Program-made: the position numbers and the translations under genes | Origin: Vibrio rumoiensis | GTDB lineage: Bacteria; Pseudomonadota; Gammaproteobacteria; Enterobacterales; Vibrionaceae | NCBI RefSeq assembly: GCF_002218045.2 | Contig: NZ_AP018685.1 | Location: 1,240,001-1,304,000, forward strand | Length of the DNA stretch: 64,000 nucleotides | Direction of reading: 5' to 3' | Part shown: positions 51,407 to 58,659 of the stretch, piece by piece | Numbering within the stretch: the first letter of the stretch is position 1 | How the letters are laid out: every line of letters starts with the position of its first letter | The notes under the pieces: model-generated | Database searches by the model: none | Seen by the model: the letters and a program-made list of their open reading frames with translations, nothing else | Told to the model about the DNA's origin: nothing

Positions 51407-52537
51407 ATGTCTAACAACCTTCCAACTCCTTATTTCATGATTGATGAATCAAAGTTGATTCGTAACCTTGAAATCGCAAAGCAGCTTAAAGAGTTAAGTG
51501 GCGTCAAATTGGTCTTAGCACTGAAGTGTTTTTCGACGTGGGGCGTATTTGACATCATTAAGCCTTATCTGGATGGCACAACCAGTAGTGGTCCCTATGA
51601 AGTGAAATTAGGCCACGAAACCTTTGGCGGAGAGACTCATGCTTACAGTGTGGGTTACAGCGAACAAGATGTGAAAGAGGTTGCCGATATCTGCGATAAG
51701 ATGATTTTTAACTCATTAAGTCAGTTAACAGCCTATCGTCATCTTGTGGAAGGTAAAGCGTCTATTGGTGTTCGTTTAAATCCGGGTGTGAGCCGTGCAG
51801 GGCAAGACCTAGCGGACCCTGCGCGTCAATTCTCTCGTTTAGGGGTTCAAGCAGCGCAGCTTTCTAGTGAGGTTTTTGATGATCTTGATGGCGTGATGTT
51901 CCACATGAACTGTGAGAATAAATCGGCGGATGATTTCATTGCTTTGCTTGATAGCATTTCAGAACGTTTTGGTCACTATTTAGATAAGCTAGATTGGGTT
52001 AGCCTTGGTGGTGGGGTTTTCTTCACTTGGCCGGGTTATGAGGTTGAGAAATTAGCTCAAGCGCTCAAGCAATTTAGTGAAAAACACGCGGTTCAGTTAT
52101 ATCTTGAGCCGGGTGAAGCCATCATTACTAAGACAGCCGATTTAGTCGTAACGGTGGTTGATATTGTGGAAAATGGTATGAAGACCGCAATTGTGGATTC
52201 AGCCACCGAAGCGCACCGTTTAGATACGCTCATCTACAATGAACCAGCTTCTATTGGTGAGTCTAGTGACGAAGGGCTGCATGAATATGTTATTGGTTCT
52301 TGCTCTTGCTTGGCCGGCGATCAATTCTGTGTGGCTAAGTTTGAGCAGCCATTAAAGATAGGTCAGCGCCTGCATATTCTCGATAGTGCAGGGTACACTA
52401 TGGTGAAATTAAATTGGTTTAATGGCCTGAAAATGCCAAGCGTGTATTGTCAGCGCAGCGATGGTGAGATTCAAAAGTTGAATGAATTTGATTATCAGGA
52501 TTTCAAACGTTCTCTGTCTCAATGGTCGGTTAAATAA
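51407..52537 (+). CDS. nspC: Carboxynorspermidine decarboxylase
   Basis: NspC is a PLP decarboxylase of the alanine-racemase fold that turns carboxynorspermidine into norspermidine (and carboxyspermidine into spermidine). In V. cholerae it affects biofilm formation. The 376-aa protein has the PLP lysine in LVLALKCFSTWG, the glycine loop WVSLGGGVFFTW, YLEPGEA, and the partner-subunit cysteine region VIGSCSCLAGDQF. I chose ATG 51407 (MSNNLPTPYFMID), which gives the family length; GTG 51377 and ATG 51395 are alternatives. Confidence 0.95.
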   Translation: MSNNLPTPYFMIDESKLIRNLEIAKQLKELSGVKLVLALKCFSTWGVFDIIKPYLDGTTSSGPYEVKLGHETFGGETHAYSVGYSEQDVKEVADICDKMIFNSLSQLTAYRHLVEGKASIGVRLNPGVSRAGQDLADPARQFSRLGVQAAQLSSEVFDDLDGVMFHMNCENKSADDFIALLDSISERFGHYLDKLDWVSLGGGVFFTWPGYEVEKLAQALKQFSEKHAVQLYLEPGEAIITKTADLVVTVVDIVENGMKTAIVDSATEAHRLDTLIYNEPASIGESSDEGLHEYVIGSCSCLAGDQFCVAKFEQPLKIGQRLHILDSAGYTMVKLNWFNGLKMPSVYCQRSDGEIQKLNEFDYQDFKRSLSQWSVK

Positions 52538-52570
52538 CCATGTGATTAACGCGTAAAAAACGGTAATGTT

Positions 52571-52635
52571 AAGCCGCGCTGCTTGTTTACTTAAGTGAAA
52601 TACTGAAAGTAAACAGACATCGCGGCTTTTTTGTT
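52571..52635 (+). terminator. Terminator after nspC
   Basis: AAGCCGCG (52571-52578) pairs with CGCGGCTT (52621-52628), with a second inner stem TGTTTACTT/AAGTAAACA, then TTTTTTGTTTT. Confidence 0.88.
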
Positions 52636-52686
52636 TTCTTAACGGTAGGGTGTCGAGGATATCTGTTTTTAAAAGGGAAGTGTTTA

Positions 52687-53022
52687 ATGAAAATGATGTA
52701 TTCCGGTGCGATTGATTCTCATGGGGAAGCGTTTGCCATTATCTTGAAAAATTTTTTGTTAAAGAACCAAGATAAAATTGAGCATCAATTAATTCCGAAT
52801 CTTGACTACATAGATCCAAGGGCGCTCAATGATAATGGCATCCAAATCATATCAGTGAGTTACTTAGGTGATACTCGTTATTCGCTCACGTATCAATATG
52901 ATTGGTTTGTGTTTAGCGGTTGTACGGATACGGATTTAAAAGGCAGTGATAAAAATAAAGTGACGTTTACTGTACTGGGTTCAGGTGAGCTAGAGTTTGA
53001 CCTTTCAGCCTTAGGACATTAA
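52687..53022 (+). CDS. Hypothetical protein
   Basis: I do not recognise this 111-aa protein. It begins MKMMYSGAIDSHGEAFAIIL, has a helical N-terminal part and then beta-rich segments (YRSLTYQYDWFVFSGC-like stretch, VTFTVLGSGELEFDL). It has no signal peptide or membrane segment and is acidic overall. A ribosome-binding site AGGGAAG precedes the ATG. It stands between the nspC terminator and a convergent BASS transporter, so it is likely a single-gene unit. Confidence 0.7.
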   Translation: MKMMYSGAIDSHGEAFAIILKNFLLKNQDKIEHQLIPNLDYIDPRALNDNGIQIISVSYLGDTRYSLTYQYDWFVFSGCTDTDLKGSDKNKVTFTVLGSGELEFDLSALGH

Positions 53023-53026
53023 GAGG

Positions 53027-53057
53027 AAGGACTTCGCATGGTGTTTACGAAGTCCTT
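53027..53057. terminator. Hairpin between convergent genes
   Basis: AAGGACTTCG pairs perfectly with CGAAGTCCTT over 10 bp (11-nt loop). No T-run follows on either strand, so it is a weak or factor-assisted terminator candidate. Confidence 0.5.
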
Positions 53058-53096
53058 GGTCGTATTGGCTAATAAGATCGCTTCATGGTCAAAAGC

Positions 53097-54050
53097 TTAG
53101 ATGTTTTCGATGTGTGTCTGGGCTTTTACTGATGAGTTATCTTTCACCGTTTTTCTCGACCAATAACCGGCTAAGATAGAGCCTGAAATATTATGCCAAA
53201 GTGAAAATAACGTTCCCGGCATGGCGGCCGCAGGGGTAAAGAATTTCATTGCAAGTGCGGTTGCAAGTCCAGAGTTTTGTAAACCGACTTCAAATGCAAT
53301 CGTACGAGAGATCGTTTCGTTAAACCCTAATAATCGACACCCCCAATATCCAGCCAATAAGCCAAATCCATTATGTAAAACCACAGCCAGTGCGATGATT
53401 GGGCCAATAGAGGCAAATTGAGATGCATTAAGCGCAATAACGATACCAATAATCATCACAATCGCAGCCATTGAAATTAAAGGCAGTATTGAATCGAGCT
53501 TCTGTGTGACATTGTGGAAGAACTGATTAATAAAGATGCCCACGGCGACCGGTAGTAATACAATTTTCACAAGGCTCATGAGCATTGCCGCTGCTGGTAC
53601 ATCTACAGCTTGTCCGGCTAAAAGCTCAGACAGAAATGGCGTAAGTATTACACCCAGTAATGTTGAAATAGCGGTCATAGAAATAGAAAGTGCCACATCA
53701 CCTTTAGCTAAGTAACACATGACATTGGATGAGGTACCACCGGCGACACTTCCAACAAGCACCATACCTATCGTAAGTTCTGGGCTGAATCCTAGAACAT
53801 AGCTGATCAACAATGCGACAAACGGCATAACCGTAAATTGTAAAATGATCCCAATAGTAACCGCCAACTTTTGCTTAACAACATTCGCAAAATCACTGGC
53901 TTTTAGTGTCAGGCCCATTGACATCATAATTACAACTAATAAAGGCACAATATATGACTTTAATGGCTGAAAAATGGTTGGCTGCAGATAAGCCAAGATA
54001 GATATTAAAATTGCCCATACAGGGAATAATTGAGTAATCGTCCGTAACAT
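53097..54050 (-). CDS. Bile acid:sodium symporter (BASS) family transporter
   Basis: This is a Na+-coupled inner-membrane transporter of the BASS fold (317 aa, about ten helices). Visible motifs include PLLVVIMMSMGLTL at the first repeat, GSVAGGTSSNVMCYLAKGDVALS at the crossing of TM4, and FEVGLQNSGLATALAMKFF at TM9. Bacterial members carry organic anions such as pantoate or keto acids rather than bile acids. The substrate here is unknown. It is alone on the minus strand, downstream of the GcvR-like gene. Confidence 0.92.
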   Translation of the reverse strand: MLRTITQLFPVWAILISILAYLQPTIFQPLKSYIVPLLVVIMMSMGLTLKASDFANVVKQKLAVTIGIILQFTVMPFVALLISYVLGFSPELTIGMVLVGSVAGGTSSNVMCYLAKGDVALSISMTAISTLLGVILTPFLSELLAGQAVDVPAAAMLMSLVKIVLLPVAVGIFINQFFHNVTQKLDSILPLISMAAIVMIIGIVIALNASQFASIGPIIALAVVLHNGFGLLAGYWGCRLLGFNETISRTIAFEVGLQNSGLATALAMKFFTPAAAMPGTLFSLWHNISGSILAGYWSRKTVKDNSSVKAQTHIENI

Positions 54051-54111
54051 TTTGTTCTCCTTTTTTAGAAGCCCAGAATGCCATATTTAACATTTTTGTC
54101 ACGTTTGAATT

Positions 54112-54651
54112 TTACTCTTTTTTAGACAATATTGATGTTACATCAATTACTCGAGTGCCTTGGGTTATAGCTTCTAGTTCTGCAATCACATCTTTAATGC
54201 TGGTGTCTTCCGGAATGGTAATGCTAAATTGCGATGTAAAGAGATTTGCGTTGATGCCATTTTCACCTGCGAGAAATAGACGCTGAGTATCAATACTTAA
54301 AATATTCGCGCGTTCTCGCTCTAAGATGTGAGTGAGTTCTTTAATGATTCCTGCTTGTTCTTGGCTATCAAAACGTAATTCATAAACATCATCTTCGGCG
54401 TGTTTCATTTCTTGAGATTGCACAAAATGAGCTTGTAAGCCTGGGGCTTCGTCAAACGCTGTTTGAATCATCTCTAGACTTGATTCTGGGCACTCAATTT
54501 TAATTAATCCTGCAACTTGGTCATCGAGATAATTAATTTTACTAATAATCCAACTACCACCATGTTTATGAGTAACGTGTGCAAGGTGTTGTAGTGTTTG
54601 AGGAGTAGCATGGCCAGAAATATTGGCAATGAAGAGAACCTTGTTTGTCAT
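54112..54651 (-). CDS. ACT-domain regulator of the GcvR family
   Basis: This 179-aa protein is built of two ACT domains (about 1-80 and 90-170), as in GcvR. In E. coli GcvR binds GcvA and represses the glycine-cleavage operon. Visible: HLAHVTHKHGGSWIISKINYLDDQVAGLIKIE and YELRFDSQEQAGIIKELTHILERERANILSIDT. Vibrio genomes have more than one GcvR-like protein, so the target is uncertain. It is 61 nt upstream of the BASS gene on the same strand and could be cotranscribed with it. Confidence 0.85.
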   Translation of the reverse strand: MTNKVLFIANISGHATPQTLQHLAHVTHKHGGSWIISKINYLDDQVAGLIKIECPESSLEMIQTAFDEAPGLQAHFVQSQEMKHAEDDVYELRFDSQEQAGIIKELTHILERERANILSIDTQRLFLAGENGINANLFTSQFSITIPEDTSIKDVIAELEAITQGTRVIDVTSILSKKE

Positions 54652-54736
54652 GGAAACCTCATTATCAGTGAAGTACTTAAGATCATTTTAGTATAGATAA
54701 GAATGATTGATTAAGAATAAAGCACTAAAAGTTCAC

Positions 54737-54899
54737 TATACCCAAGCGATTTCAAAGATTCATAATTCAGAGTCATCATCTAAGCCTTTAGGCGATGTTA
54801 AATAGAACAGAGATAGAATGACTATGATCATTCAATTGGCTTTGTCTAAAGCCTGTTTTATTGTTGCTGATACTCGCATCTTGAGGTGACTTGGGTATA
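54737..54899. repeat. Dispersed inverted-repeat element (TATACCC...GGGTATA), copy 2
   Basis: This 163-bp element is bounded by CTATACCCAAG and its exact complement CTTGGGTATAG (11 bp, perfect). It lies between the divergent GcvR-like and CinA-like genes. It shares its ends with the element at 36687-36813, and the interior shares GTCTAAA and GTTG-type stretches. It has no coding content. Confidence 0.8.
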
Positions 54900-54948
54900 G
54901 TTATGTTTCAATCATTTCATAAAAAGAATAGACAGATAAGGACGAGAA

Positions 54949-56151
54949 ATGGTCAAAGTATCAATGCTCAGCACGGGCGAAGAAGTGTTGCATGGTGATA
55001 TTGTCGATACCAATGCTTCATGGTTATCGGAATTATTTTTTGAACAAGGGTTTGCGATTCACTACCGAAGTACGGTTGGCGATCAGTTAGATGAATTAGA
55101 AAGCGAAATTACAGCATTAAGCTTAAAAAGTGATGTGGTGATTGTGAATGGTGGGTTGGGCCCAACAACCGATGACCTTAGCGCATTAGCCGCGGCTAAC
55201 GCTCTTGGTGTGGAGTTAGAGCTTCATCAAGAATGGTTAGAGATTATGACTCACTACTTTGCTCGTTTAGGTCGTCCAATGGCGGCAAGTAACGATAAGC
55301 AAGCGATGCTGCCAGCTGGCGCGGAAATGATTAATAACCCAGTAGGGACTGCGTGTGGATTTAGCATTGAACTCAATGGCGCGGTAATATTTTTCACTCC
55401 CGGCGTTCCTTTTGAATTTAAGCGTATGACAATGGATGAAATTTTGCCGCGTCTAAAACAACGCTTTCCCAACGTAGAAAGGTTGGAATGTAATAAGCTT
55501 TATACCTTTGGTCTTGGTGAATCTGGTATTGCTGATCGTTTAAAATCGGTAGTGTTACCAAAGGGGTTCAGCCTTGGTTATCGCTCTTACATGCCGTTTA
55601 TTGAGGTGAAAATATTCAGCCCTTATCAAGACGTCAATATTGAACAAGTGATTGAGATTATTAGTGGTGAATTAGCGGAGTTTACGCTTTCGATTAATCA
55701 GCCTTTAATCGGGGCAGTTGGGCATTTACTTGAACAAAATCAAATTCATATTTCAGCACTTGAGCAAGTGACTGGTGGGGAAGTTGCTCGAGGGTTGTCA
55801 TTGGATGTCAATGCGCAAAAACAGTTTGTACAATGTGTGGTCGATAATCAGGCTCAACCATTATCAGAACTACAAGATGCATTACTGATTTCAGATGAAT
55901 ACCGCCAAGATACCCAATCGGCCATTGTTGTTGGTAGTTTTAAAATGGAAGATCAAAGTATCGCTTTGGTTTTGATTTCTGCTGAATATCATTTTGCTCA
56001 ACAGGTTTCATTTGCACGGGAGTATCCACTAAAATCCCAACAAATTTTACTGTCTACCGTGATCCTGGATATGGTGAGAAGGTACTTGCAACAAACGAAT
56101 ATGTTGGCGACATTCAGTCACTTCGACCGCTTAGCTTTTATTGAAGGTTGA
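54949..56151 (+). CDS. CinA-like protein (MoaB/Mog domain)
   Basis: This 400-aa protein has an N-terminal MoaB/CinA domain: LSTGEEVLHGDIVDTNASWLSELF, VIVNGGLGPTTDDLSALAAA, and FFTPGVPFEFKRM. The middle part continues as in CinA/YfaY, but the C-terminal third does not show the standard nicotinamide-nucleotide amidase signature. CinA family proteins act in pyridine-nucleotide recycling (ADP-ribose or NMN hydrolysis). A role in competence is not implied here. Confidence 0.85.
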   Translation: MVKVSMLSTGEEVLHGDIVDTNASWLSELFFEQGFAIHYRSTVGDQLDELESEITALSLKSDVVIVNGGLGPTTDDLSALAAANALGVELELHQEWLEIMTHYFARLGRPMAASNDKQAMLPAGAEMINNPVGTACGFSIELNGAVIFFTPGVPFEFKRMTMDEILPRLKQRFPNVERLECNKLYTFGLGESGIADRLKSVVLPKGFSLGYRSYMPFIEVKIFSPYQDVNIEQVIEIISGELAEFTLSINQPLIGAVGHLLEQNQIHISALEQVTGGEVARGLSLDVNAQKQFVQCVVDNQAQPLSELQDALLISDEYRQDTQSAIVVGSFKMEDQSIALVLISAEYHFAQQVSFAREYPLKSQQILLSTVILDMVRRYLQQTNMLATFSHFDRLAFIEG

Positions 56152-56266
56152 TCTTCGGTGATAAAATCGCCAAATGAGAGTAATTTTTAATTACATAACA
56201 ATTACATGACAAATGTGACATCGAACTTAAATACTGTTTACGCATATTTAACAAAAGGTGCTTCGC

Positions 56267-57019
56267 ATGAAATCAACTCTTTATCTCTCTTCTTTTGTGC
56301 TGCTATTTTCTGCTATGCCTGCTCTTGCTTCTGATGATGCAACCTCTCTAGAACAAGGGCAGTTTAGTGGTGGGGCCAAGCTTGGTTTTTTGTATTCTAA
56401 TGCTTCAACAACGTCGACCTCTCTCAATACTGGTGGTTGGTTGAAGTATGAAAAAGAGAAATGGACCCACGATTTCTCGGGTAGTAGTTATTATACGAAA
56501 ACGTCTGATTCAGAGGATGATGGTACCAATAAATACGAGCTAGGTTATAAAGTGTCTTATCAAATCGCAGAAAAGTATAAAGCGTTTGTTGATAATGGAT
56601 ATGAACATGATCAGTACGAAACTTATCGTGATGTTTATTCCGTTACCGCAGGTATTGAAAGGGCATTAGTAGACACTGAAATCACAAAAGTGAATATTGG
56701 TGGAGGGCCGGGTTATCGCCGGAGTGAACGTCAACCCGATGATGTCGATCATCCAGGTCAAGTATCCGAAGATATTACGGCGAATGGCTTCTTAAATGCT
56801 AAAACCAAGGTGACGGATACGTTATCGATTGGAGGCGATGCAGAGGTGGATTATGGTGAATCGAATACTAAATATACTCTTGGCGCTAATTTGAAGAATA
56901 TTTTAGTCGAGGATGTTGCTTTAGTGTTTGATGCTCAATATGTGTATAACACAGACGTTGCTTCAGATAAGAGTAATGATGAAATCTACACCACGGTGAG
57001 TATTAGCTACGACTTTTAA
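56267..57019 (+). CDS. DUF481 outer-membrane beta-barrel protein (YdiY-like)
   Basis: This 250-aa protein has a clear signal peptide (MKSTLYLSSFVLLFSAMPALA, cut before SDD). Alternating hydrophobic beta-strands follow, rich in Tyr, Asp and Gly, ending in the C-terminal aromatic residue (VSISYDF) required for BAM insertion. The strand pattern fits DUF481, the salt-induced outer-membrane protein YdiY group. I chose ATG 56267 because AAAGG lies upstream; the in-frame GTG at 56258 is too close to it. It is not known to transport a particular substrate. Confidence 0.85.
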   Translation: MKSTLYLSSFVLLFSAMPALASDDATSLEQGQFSGGAKLGFLYSNASTTSTSLNTGGWLKYEKEKWTHDFSGSSYYTKTSDSEDDGTNKYELGYKVSYQIAEKYKAFVDNGYEHDQYETYRDVYSVTAGIERALVDTEITKVNIGGGPGYRRSERQPDDVDHPGQVSEDITANGFLNAKTKVTDTLSIGGDAEVDYGESNTKYTLGANLKNILVEDVALVFDAQYVYNTDVASDKSNDEIYTTVSISYDF

Positions 57020-57038
57020 TTATACTAATGGATGAGAT

Positions 57039-57077
57039 AAAAAACGGGCTTGTGAATAACTCACAAGCCCGTTTTTT
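57039..57077. terminator. Bidirectional terminator
   Basis: AAAAAACGGGCTTGTGA, 5-nt loop, TCACAAGCCCGTTTTTT: a perfect 17-bp stem between the DUF481 gene and yfaE. Confidence 0.95.
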
Positions 57078-57106
57078 TATTGATATGGATAAAGTGAAGA
57101 GTATGG

Positions 57107-57385
57107 TTATGCTCTTTTCTTTACTGATTGATATCGAACATTCTTGAGTACCACATCCGATTTTGCTTTGCAGATACAAGGCAAAATTTCTTTAGGATGA
57201 GTGAAAGCTAACGCAAATCCAATGTATTCCACCTCACCTGATTCCAACTCACATTTACAAGCTCCACAATGGCCATCTCGACATTGAAATTCAGGTTCAA
57301 GACCTGCCTTTTCCATCGCATTTAGCAGAGTTTGTTGTGGGTCGATATTTAGTTGAGTAATACCATTGATTTGCATTGATTTCAT
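57107..57385 (-). CDS. yfaE: 2Fe-2S ferredoxin YfaE
   Basis: YfaE is a small [2Fe-2S] ferredoxin (92 aa) that supplies electrons to build or regenerate the diferric-tyrosyl radical of NrdB. The cluster motif CRDGHCGACKC plus the distant Cys in LPCICKAKSD is present. It overlaps the nrdB stop by one base and is the last gene of the nrdA-nrdB-yfaE cluster. Confidence 0.94.
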   Translation of the reverse strand: MKSMQINGITQLNIDPQQTLLNAMEKAGLEPEFQCRDGHCGACKCELESGEVEYIGFALAFTHPKEILPCICKAKSDVVLKNVRYQSVKKRA

Positions 57386-58518
57386 TACAGTTCGAAATCT
57401 CCAAAGTCATCAGAGCCAACTTCGTTATCGATTTGGCCAACTAGGTATGAACTGATTTCAGCCTCTTGTGGGGCAACCTGTACGTTATCTGATGATAACC
57501 AAGCATTGATCCAAGGGATTGGGTTGCTGGTGGCAGCAGGATAAGCAGCATCAAGGCCAACCGCTTGCATACGGATGTTCGTGATGTATTCAACGTACTG
57601 ACATAAAATATCTTTATTCAGGCCAATCATAGAGCCATCTTTGAATAGGTATTCTGCCCATTTTTTTTCTTGTTCAGCCGCTTGTTTAAACAGCTCAAAA
57701 CATTCTTGCTTACACTCTTCTGCAATTTGCATAAAGCTAAAGTCATCTTGACCATTGCGTAAGATGTTTAGCATATGCTGAGTACCGGTTAAATGTAGGG
57801 CTTCATCACGAGCAATCAGTTTGATAATTTTCGCGTTACCTTCCATTAATTCACGTTCTGCAAAAGCAAATGAACAGGCAAAGCTCACGTAAAAACGAAT
57901 CGCTTCTAGTGCGTTAACCGACATCAAGCAAAGGTAAAGCTGCTTTTTCAAATCATGAAGTCTTATTTCAACGGTTTCGCCATTTAAAACATGAGTACCT
58001 TCACCATAACGATGGTAGTCATTGGTTAAACGAATCAGTTCATCGTAGTAATGAGCAATATCACGTGCGCGTTTTACAATGAATTCATTTTCAACGATAT
58101 CATCAAACACCGCGCCAGGATCATTCACGATATTACGAATAATGTGTGTGTATGAACGAGAGTGGATGGTTTCGGAGAATGACCATGTTTCAATCCACGT
58201 TTCTAATTCTGGTAGAGAAACTAATGGTAATAGGGCAACGTTTGGGCTACGACCTTGAATGGAATCAAGCAATGTTTGATATTTTAAGTTACTGATGAAA
58301 ATATGTTTTTCATGATCAGGTAGCTTATTGTAATCAATACGGTCACTAGAAACGTCAACTTCTTCAGGACGCCAAAAGAACGATAATTGTTTTTCGATTA
58401 GTTTTTCGAAAATCTCAAATTTTTGTTGGTCGTAACGTGCAACGTTAACCGACTGGCCAAAGAACATCGGCTCTTTGAGCTGGTCATTTTTCTTCTGATT
58501 AAAAATTGTATAAGCCAT
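57385..58518 (-). CDS. nrdB: Ribonucleoside-diphosphate reductase class Ia beta subunit
   Basis: NrdB (377 aa; E. coli 376) houses the di-iron centre and tyrosyl radical that starts reduction of ribonucleotides in NrdA. Visible: FWRPEEVDVSSDR, iron-ligand helices with SETIHSRSYTHIIRNI, VSFACSFAFAERELMEG and ARDEALHLTGTQH, and the C-terminal NrdA-docking tail VGSDDFGDFEL. It lies 141 nt downstream of nrdA and overlaps yfaE by one base. Confidence 0.97.
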   Translation of the reverse strand: MAYTIFNQKKNDQLKEPMFFGQSVNVARYDQQKFEIFEKLIEKQLSFFWRPEEVDVSSDRIDYNKLPDHEKHIFISNLKYQTLLDSIQGRSPNVALLPLVSLPELETWIETWSFSETIHSRSYTHIIRNIVNDPGAVFDDIVENEFIVKRARDIAHYYDELIRLTNDYHRYGEGTHVLNGETVEIRLHDLKKQLYLCLMSVNALEAIRFYVSFACSFAFAERELMEGNAKIIKLIARDEALHLTGTQHMLNILRNGQDDFSFMQIAEECKQECFELFKQAAEQEKKWAEYLFKDGSMIGLNKDILCQYVEYITNIRMQAVGLDAAYPAATSNPIPWINAWLSSDNVQVAPQEAEISSYLVGQIDNEVGSDDFGDFEL

Positions 58519-58659
58519 GCTAACCTCTTAAATGAACGGTTGAACAACCATTCATGTGGCAGTGATATGTTGGATAAAGATCACTGCATTATGTACTTGG
58601 GTAGTGATTGAATGAAAGCAGCCTGCGACAGGGCAGGCTACGTTATTTCAAATGTTTAA
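58519..58659 (-). other. nrdA-nrdB intergenic region with hairpins
   Basis: The 141-nt gap holds three dyads: AGCCTGC/GCAGGCT (58620-58639), CAGTGAT/ATCACTG (58560-58586) and ATGAACGGTTG/CAACCATTCAT (58532-58555, one mismatch). None has a strong T-run. They may set partial termination or mRNA processing that adjusts the NrdA:NrdB ratio. Confidence 0.55.
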
